From Micractinium sp. NFX-FRZ (Eukaryota; Chlorophyta; Trebouxiophyceae; Chlorellales; Chlorellaceae): DNA of 64,000 nucleotides. The notes below the pieces were generated by a model, which was given only the letters and a program-made list of their open reading frames with translations, was not told where the DNA came from and made no database searches. Shown piece by piece: positions 60,701 to 64,000 of this stretch (position 1 is the stretch's first letter; every line of letters begins with the position of its first letter). The DNA is taken from positions 17,446-81,445 of the forward strand of contig JAPTJF010000263.1 of the NCBI GenBank assembly GCA_029339195.1, written 5' to 3'. The position numbers and the translations under genes are program-made.

Positions 60701-61068
60701 GGCGGAGCGCAGCGAGAGCCGGCAGCGTCATGACGGCACAGCTGCGACCCTTACGCTTTGCTGCTGACTGCAACGCTAAATGCAGCTCAGCTACACTCTT
60801 GACAGGCTGCAGTCAAGCTACGGTACCCGGTCAGTGGCACCGCCGCCTGCGTGGCGGCACCTGCCGCCAGTGCACCTGTGTCTGTGTGGGTCACGGAGTA
60901 CGCCGCTCCCGTGGTATCAGCCACTCGGCGCAGCGTCCTGTCGACAGCGGTAGCTAGCAGGCGCTGAACCAGGCTGAACCGAGTTGCGGCAACGTAGGCG
61001 CCCGCCCCAAGGGCAGTGCCGAGGGCCGCGAGGTACCCCACATATGTGAGCGCTGCCCAGAGCACCAT
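16007..61068 (-). CDS. VPS13: Giant VPS13-family bridge-like lipid-transfer protein
   Basis: VPS13 proteins are rod-shaped hydrophobic-groove proteins that move bulk lipids between membranes at contact sites. The gene runs minus-strand for 45 kb with about 90 exons and, by rough addition of readable exons, encodes some 6,500-7,000 residues, nearly twice the usual 3,100-4,300. In order it shows an N-terminal hydrophobic segment plus chorein-like block (exons 61068-60876, 60588-60407, 60186-59914), RBG-type beta-groove exons, an IQ motif, the VAB/SHR-BD region with repeated N-x-T/S-G boxes (LIQNQSG, YWLNNRTG, MIENQTG), a huge low-complexity exon, PPYRIENSC and PVNVTVG boxes, tandem C2 domains, VDNQ-type C-terminal groove exons, amphipathic DH-like segments, and a PH-like domain ending at TGA 16009-16007. 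Plant VPS13s also contain C2 domains. Exons chain in one order with no internal start/stop break, so I call one gene. Junctions left of 51,400 are approximate. Confidence 0.9.
16391..16540 (-). repeat. Exon echo, VPS13 last intron (acceptor side)
   Basis: Exon start sequence GATCTTGAGGGTCTCGCTGT (16391) recurs as GACCTTGAGGGTCCTGCTGT (16511), offset 120. Confidence 0.88.
17933..17968. repeat. 11-bp tandem repeat in a VPS13 intron
   Basis: CAGTAGTAGAG at 17933 and 17944, then CAGTAGTACAG at 17955. Confidence 0.9.
18533..18700 (-). repeat. Exon echo, VPS13 intron
   Basis: The exon start region with CCTTCTGGGAGAGG and ACCAGGCTGCGGCTGCC (18533-18585) recurs at 18645-18695 as CCTTCTGGCAGAGG and ACCAGGCTGCGGCTGCC, offset 112-114. 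Confidence 0.9.
19231..19385 (-). repeat. Exon echo, VPS13 intron (weaker)
   Basis: GGAGACGGTGACGTTGATGG (from 19233) recurs as GGAGACGGTGACACCGACGG (from 19349), offset 116. Similarity outside this block is low. Confidence 0.6.
19411..19449. repeat. 13-bp tandem repeat in a VPS13 intron
   Basis: CAGCTCAGCGTGC at 19411 and 19424, with a diverged third copy (CAGCTCAGCAGGG) at 19437. Confidence 0.9.
23873..23901. repeat. CA-rich simple repeat
   Basis: Imperfect (CA)n in a VPS13 intron; a second (CA)8 tract lies at 25809-25824. Confidence 0.95.
24113..24300 (-). repeat. Exon echo, VPS13 C2 intron (donor side)
   Basis: Exon end CCTGACGGGTTGACGGTGAG (24240) recurs as CCTGATGGGTTGGCTGTCAG (24113), offset 127, with further matching GCTGTGCTG(C/T)G sequence after it. 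Confidence 0.85.
24525..24561. repeat. 19-bp direct repeat in a VPS13 intron
   Basis: CGCCTCTATGCCTCTGT occurs at 24525 and 24544. Confidence 0.9.
27305..27470 (-). repeat. Exon echo, VPS13 intron (acceptor side)
   Basis: GAAGTCGCTGTCCTTGCTCG...GCGGGCCTGCAACAGGG (27305) recurs at 27430, 36 of 41 identical, offset 125, including the acceptor (complement CTGCAGGCC/TTGCAGGCC). Confidence 0.93.
27985..28124 (-). repeat. Exon echo, VPS13 intron (acceptor side)
   Basis: GGGGCTCTTCAGGGTGACTT in the exon recurs as GGGGCTCTTGAGGGTGACAC at about 28101, offset 111. Confidence 0.85.
30478..30578. repeat. 40-44 bp degenerate repeat with GCTTGTAC cores
   Basis: GCTTGTACAGCTTGTAC is present in full at 30478 and 30518, and partly (GCTTGTACA) at 30562. 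It lies in the VPS13 intron between exons ending near 30,695 and starting near 30,360. Confidence 0.85.
33068..33187 (-). repeat. Exon echo at the end of the giant VPS13 exon (donor side)
   Basis: GCACATCGTCTGTGGCGTCA (33151) recurs as GCACATCATCAGTGGCATCG (33068), offset 83, 32 of 37 identical over the full match. Confidence 0.9.
33148..34784 (-). other. 545-codon low-complexity exon within the VPS13 VAB region
   Basis: One uninterrupted exon (acceptor CTGCAG at about 34790-34785, donor at 33147) rich in Ala, Gln, Ser, Pro and Glu. It starts with a strongly basic stretch (MAKRAGRASSDVVQVKLRR) and contains long Gln-rich and EEQPEEQAVEQ segments. No domain is recognised. It joins in phase to VAB exons on both sides, so it is an insertion in the protein and not a separate gene. 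Confidence 0.7.
35407..35570 (-). repeat. Exon echo, VPS13 intron (donor side)
   Basis: GGGCTCACTTGGGTGGCGGCT (35541), which holds the exon end and donor, recurs as GGGCTCACTTGGGTGGCCGCT at 35407, offset 134, with the donor complement TCACTT unchanged. Confidence 0.88.
37962..37991. repeat. 30-nt poly-G tract (poly-C in the VPS13 sense strand)
   Basis: Thirty consecutive G lie directly next to a VPS13 acceptor, so in sense an uninterrupted C30 abuts AG|GTCGGCCG. It takes the place of the polypyrimidine tract. Confidence 0.95.
38125..38256 (-). repeat. Exon echo, VPS13 intron (donor side)
   Basis: CTCACCAGGATGATGTCGAT at 38225 recurs as CTCACCAGGATGCTGTCGAT at 38125, offset exactly 100, 30 of 32 identical over the block. 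Both retain a CTG/ATC...|GTGAG donor in sense. Confidence 0.94.
39835..39965 (-). repeat. Exon echo, VPS13 intron (donor side)
   Basis: GCTCACATCTGCCTGTCTGA (39943) recurs as GCTCACATCCGCCTGTTGCT (39835), offset 108; the GTGAGC donor complement is kept. Confidence 0.75.
41291..41459 (-). repeat. Exon echo downstream of the IQ exon (donor side)
   Basis: TAGGGGTCTCCCC...TTGCCAGCACAGA (41413) recurs at 41291 with 38 of 47 bases identical, offset 122. Confidence 0.88.
41411..41651 (-). other. VPS13 exon carrying an IQ motif
   Basis: This in-phase exon opens VPQAAEQWEVERLHRAATL and continues IQQCWRRYLARKAEAA at about 41594-41550. That fits the calmodulin-binding IQ consensus (I-Q-x-x-x-R-x-x-x-x-R). 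A helical, basic IQ insertion between two beta-groove exons is not a standard VPS13 feature. Calmodulin binding is inference. Confidence 0.7.
43446..43800 (-). repeat. Double exon echo around a 32-bp minisatellite
   Basis: The exon end and donor CTCACCAGCGACAGATCCTT (43764) recur at 43566 (CTCACCAGCGACAGGTCCTT) and 43446 (CTCACCAGCGACAGATTTTG). The 43446 copy also keeps GTAGGGCCAGTTGA. Spacings are 198 and 120; the larger one contains the minisatellite. Confidence 0.92.
43624..43760. repeat. 32-bp tandem repeat (about 4.3 copies) in a VPS13 intron
   Basis: Units starting ACCACCATTCCTCACAACCA repeat at 43624, 43656, 43688 and 43720, with a broken fifth at 43752. The array starts immediately inside the intron next to the true donor. 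The first four copies are almost identical. Confidence 0.95.
48140..48280 (-). repeat. Exon echo, VPS13 intron (donor side)
   Basis: CTCGTGAGGCTGGTAGTCGT at 48255 recurs as CTCGTGAGGCTGGCAGTCTT at 48140, offset 115. Confidence 0.85.
52934..52968. repeat. 7-bp tandem repeat (5 copies) in a VPS13 intron
   Basis: CGAATTG three times, then TGAATTG and CAAATTG. The array is flanked by CAGCAG and CTGCTG, so the segment can fold into a hairpin. Confidence 0.9.
53766..53833. repeat. Direct repeat, 23 bp identical, 45 nt apart
   Basis: The 23-base block beginning CAGTGAGGAGGAGATTATGC is present at 53766 and 53811 without mismatch. It is intronic in VPS13 and unusually AT-rich for the window. Confidence 0.95.
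54694..54763. repeat. GGCA tetranucleotide array
   Basis: About 16 units of GGCA with a few interruptions in a VPS13 intron, just upstream (in sense) of the small 57-nt exon 54684-54628. A shorter array lies near 20403-20425. Confidence 0.95.
55315..59610 (-). other. VPS13 N-terminal groove region, exons 4-9
   Basis: Exons are 59610-57848, 57666-57426, 57295-57180, 57008-56611, 56356-56189 and 56018-55315, all in phase. The exon at 57666 is the diagnostic VPS13 block: RPQVPVHQHATAWWQHA followed by a basic helix (RRQRRLEYQALYAA). The next exon carries LQELEEALTAEEVAHFR. The 587-codon exon 4 is swollen by poly-Ala and poly-Gln inserts that are not expected in the groove itself and are probably loops. 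Confidence 0.8.
59914..61068 (-). other. VPS13 N-terminus: hydrophobic segment + chorein-like domain
   Basis: Exon 1 (61068-60876) begins MVLWAALTYVGYLAALG, a membrane-segment-like run of about 28 residues unlike a standard VPS13 start. Exon 2 (60588-60407) then gives TDVSIRQAVL and GRLELDFPSLTQPLRLRL, which parallels the chorein pattern (groove strand, then 'G-I-L-P-W-x-L ... P'). Exon 3 (60186-59914) supplies the Arg/Ala-rich helix (DDRTARLSAVEQLLWG) and VQVEVADVELKYIQ. The exon 1 donor was chosen at 60875 because the phase fits; a second GT about 15 nt further on also fits. Confidence 0.7.
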
Positions 61069-61674
61069 GATGGCTCCGGGTGTCGTCAGAAGCGGGGCGG
61101 GCGACTGGCAGAAGCCTGCCGCTGTTCCTCTCCCACTCCCATCCCGCTTCGAGCAATTTCTTGTAGTCAAAAACTCCAAAGTAGCAGTGCCGTGGCTCGA
61201 AATTCGAGAGAGGGCTGCCCATGCTATGTCTGCTGCGAAGGGCTGTCGGGTTTTCAGAAAAAACAAGGTCATTCGCGGCTGTGAATGGTGTACACAGGCA
61301 TCAGTGCCATAACAGCAACTGGCAGCGCTAATTGAATTGCCCTGGTGCCCGGGCGACACACGATCGCCCAGCTTTCAAGCTTGGAGCAGTAGCGACTGCT
61401 GGATTTCTATCACAGTCATCCCACCGATACCCACAAGCGCGCAAACGGGTCGGTTGGTAGCAGCGGAGGTGTCGCTTGCTGCCTCAAAGCCCCTGCTTGT
61501 TTCCCGTGAGGTTTGTATGTGCCTTGGATCACTTGCAGTGCTCTTTGTCGGGGTGAGTGTGCAGCCGCCGTGCTCTCCCCTCATTGCCGCTGCTCCTGCT
61601 GCCGCCACCGCCGCCGCTGCTGACCATACAGCCGTGGCGTGTTTCGCAGGTCGCAGCCGACGACGGGCAGCAGC
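61069..61674. promoter_or_regulatory. Divergent promoter interval, VPS13 / TFIIF-beta
   Basis: 606 bases separate the two ATGs. No TATA box is evident. A perfect 5-bp stem hairpin (GCAGT-AGCG-ACTGC) lies at 61386-61399, next to an imperfect palindrome around AAGCTT at 61375. A GTGAGT at 61554 and a TTTCGCAG acceptor at 61643-61649 could delimit a 5' UTR intron of the TFIIF gene; this is inferred from splice-site form only. Confidence 0.45.
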
Positions 61675-63938
61675 ATGGCACAGGAGGAGCAGTGGCACCC
61701 CTCTGATGTGCTGCAGACGGACACAGCCTCGAGAAAGCTGTGGCTTGTCAAGGTGTGTAAAGTGCCGGTGTACTTGCGGAGCGCTGCCAGGCTGCTGCTG
61801 TGCCCCTGCGTCCTGTTTGAGCTGTTGCTGCGGGCGTTGTGGCCGCCTCCTGTTATTGCCGTTGCTGGGCTTTGTAACTGCAGCAAAGTTCTTCCACTTC
61901 CCGCTCCCTGGGCTGTGCTATTACCTGCCGATTGCCCTGTCTTGCCGCAACACGCCCACCACGTTCCCTCCTTGCCAGGTGTCCCAACTGTGAGCCCACG
62001 CAAGGATTGCCTGCCCCCCCTCCCCCCGCAACAAACACACTCCCCTGCCGCCAGGTGCCCAACTTTGTTGCCAAGCGGTGGAAGGCGTGCTGCGAGCAGA
62101 GCCTGGAGCGCGGGGAGCAGCAGGGCCGCAAGCTGGCCACGCTGCGCTACGTCACCATGCCCGGCGAGAGCGGCGCCAGCAAAGCGGAGTACCAGCTGCA
62201 GCTTGACCGTGAGTGGAAGGGGCAGAGTGTGAGTGCAAGTTATCCTGTGATGTGCACGGTGTGCCAACAAGGCAGCGCACCAGCTGCACCTGGACTGACA
62301 GTCGGGGGCAGTGTGGGGCATGTGGGGTGGCTGCCTGGGCCCTCTTGAAATGCGTGATGCACAAGGGCAAAGCATCAGCTGTAGCTTGAATGTCGCACCC
62401 TTGGCCCTTGTCAACATGCCACCCCTCTGGCCTGCAGCCTCTGTGGGTGCGGGCATCCCGCAGGACTTCAGCATGAAGAACACCACCAAGTTTGCGGACC
62501 CAATGCTGGCGTTTTCGGATGCGGGCGGAGCGCTGGGTGGGTGGGGTGGGGTGGGCGGGGTGGATGCGCTGGGTGGGTGCGTGAAGTGGAGGGAGGGTGC
62601 AGGGCAGCAGAGCTGCTTGGCTGGTCCACTGACTGCTTTTACGGCTCTATTGACTTTGTACCATGGAGGACAAGGCTTGGCACGGGGTTACGCCTGCGCA
62701 CGCGCTGCCTGCGGCATGCTGTTGGGGGAAAGCAGCGCGCACCCCGCACTCCCTCCCCTGCCCCGCAGTGGCGGAAGGCAAGGTGTGGCAGAAGTTTGAC
62801 TGCGAGGTGGCGCGCAAGACGGCGCCAGCTGGCGGCGCGGCAGGCGGTACAGCTGGCGCCCGCGTGGCGCTGGACCCTGAGTACCGCAAGCTCTCGAGAG
62901 CGCGGCACCAGGCGGCGGCGGTCAAGACGCGGACGGTGCAGTACTTGCAAGACACCAAGTTGGTGGGAGCACCTAGCACCGTGCAGGCAAGTGTGCGGGT
63001 GGGGGCTGGGGTGGTGTGGGCGGTGGAGTGGCTGGCGGGAGGGTGCTTGTGTCAGCAGAAGTGTGTGGGTGGGAGGGCGGTGCGTGTAAGCAAGTGTGCC
63101 GCGCGGCCTGCACTTGCGGCAATGCACTGGCACCGTGTAGGGCTTCCCACTCGTGCATGCTGTCGCTAATGAGTCGTTCTGCCCCACTGGCTCATGTTTA
63201 AGTTGCACACTTGTATGAAAAAGCGCCATTTAGTGTGTGTCTCCCGTGCTGCCTTTGCCACCTGTCCGTCCGGCAGATTGGCCAGAAGCGCAAGGAGGTG
63301 AGCGAGAGGCGGGACCGCATGGACCCCAACGAGCTCACCCCCATTCTCTTCAGGTGGGGGCCTTTGGTGGGTCCAACCCAGTGTGGACTTGCCTCATGAA
63401 TGTATTGCACCCCAACTGCCTGGCGCCCTGTATGTGCTGGTGCTGGCTGGCTGGCTGGCTCAGTGGGTGCGTTGTCCGGGGCCAGGACAACGACTGCGTT
63501 TTGGGGGGCGCGGTCGTATTGGAGCATGGAGCCTTGGCCCCCAGTAGGACTCCTGCCTAATGATCTATGTGCCTCCACATTGACACGTGTCTGGCCCCAG
63601 CCCTCCTGGGGGACGGCAACATGTGGCCCCACAGAACCCCTCCCCCGTCCCAACCCTCGCATGCTCCCACCCCCTGCCCTCTGGCCTTCCCCCCGTGTGC
63701 AGAATGTTTGAGAAGCAGCCGCGCTGGAACTTTGCGCAGCTGCAGAAGGACACGCACCAGCCGACGCAGCACCTCAAAGAGGTGCGGGCATGCAGGCGTA
63801 CTTCACACACCCCACGCGATGATGTTGACGCAGTGACTGCTTGCAGCTTGCCTTGTGCACAGCCTCCGTGCGTCATGCGTGGCATGGCCCTGGCCGTTGC
63901 AGTGTGCCTTACTATATGGGGCTGCCCTGCAATGTGCG

Positions 63939-63996
<58 letters not shown>

Positions 63997-64000
63997 ACAA
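61675..64000 (+). CDS. Transcription initiation factor IIF, beta subunit (RAP30-like), 3' partial
   Basis: TFIIF-beta binds RNA polymerase II and helps recruit it to promoters. Exons read as 61675-61752, 62055-62208, 62438-62536, 62769-62986, 63277-63353 and 63703-63781, 235 codons in phase, with the last intron running off the window. The N-terminus LWLVKVPNFVAKRW matches the RAP30 dimerisation domain start. RTVQYLQDTK and KRKEVSERRDRMDP lead into the winged-helix DNA-binding domain (LTPILFRMFEKQPRWNFAQL, TQHLKE). The rest of the winged helix should lie to the right. The intron after 62986 uses a GC donor (CAG|GCAAGT). ATG 61675 is the first in-frame ATG before conserved sequence. Introns 1 and 2 carry exon echoes. 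It diverges from VPS13. Confidence 0.9.
61974..62075 (+). repeat. Exon echo, TFIIF-beta intron 1 (acceptor side)
   Basis: GCCAGGTGCCCAACTTTG at the true acceptor (62050) is preceded by GCCAGGTGTCCCAACTGTG at 61974, offset 76, keeping CAG|GTG. Confidence 0.8.
62191..62397 (+). repeat. Double exon echo, TFIIF-beta intron 2 (donor side)
   Basis: Exon end ACCAGCTGCAGCTTGACC (62191) recurs as ACCAGCTGCACCTGGACT (62279) and ATCAGCTGTAGCTTGAAT (62375), spaced 88 and 96 nt. Confidence 0.8.
63939..63994. repeat. 56-nt poly-C tract at the right edge
   Basis: Fifty-six consecutive C in the last visible TFIIF-beta intron, followed by AAACAA at the window end. It may be genuine or a contig-end/sequencing artefact. 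Confidence 0.95.

Noticed and set aside
61553..61649. Coding first exon for TFIIF-beta upstream of 61675
   Set aside because: No in-frame ATG precedes 61675 in the open stretch; the splice-like sites suggest at most a 5' UTR intron.
63939..63994. Telomeric or tailing sequence
   Set aside because: Pure C without any telomere repeat unit, inside an intron of a gene that must continue.

Overview
The window looks like nuclear DNA of a green alga, most likely a Chlorella-like (trebouxiophyte) chlorophyte. That placement is inferred from very high GC, dense short GT-AG introns (coding and intron sequence in roughly equal parts), Ala/Gln/Pro-rich low-complexity inserts, and plant-type gene architectures. 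No prokaryotic operons, RNA genes, CRISPR arrays or intact transposons were recognised.

Five protein genes alternate strictly in strand. (1) 120-4730, +: a plant-type triphosphate tunnel metalloenzyme (uridine-kinase-like P-loop domain, CYTH domain, C-terminal membrane anchor), 5' end off the window. (2) 9496-5583, -: organellar methionyl-tRNA synthetase with a transit peptide. (3) 9998-15387, +: an Aurora-like Ser/Thr kinase with a disordered tail of nearly 1,000 residues. (4) 61068-16007, -: a single 45-kb VPS13-type bridge-like lipid-transfer protein gene with about 90 exons, filling most of the window. (5) 61675 to the right edge, +: the beta (RAP30-like) subunit of TFIIF, 3' end off the window. 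The order gives two divergent promoter intervals (about 500 and 605 bp) and two convergent tails (about 850 and 620 bp). The genes are housekeeping in character and do not form an obvious pathway.

The most unusual signal is not a gene. In four of the five genes, introns carry degenerate copies ('echoes') of the adjacent exon end, usually including the splice-site dinucleotide, displaced 75-135 nt into the intron. Some boundaries have two echoes. More than twenty cases are readable by eye, on both donor and acceptor sides and on both strands. They look like decayed local tandem duplications spanning exon-intron junctions, and they leave rival splice sites near the real ones. I know of no standard name for this. 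The giant VPS13 also has an N-terminal hydrophobic segment, an IQ motif, tandem C2 domains and a 545-residue low-complexity exon.

Exon boundaries were set by reading GT-AG sites and checking codon phase. They are exact for TTM, MetRS, kinase, TFIIF and the first 19 VPS13 exons, and approximate for the rest of VPS13.
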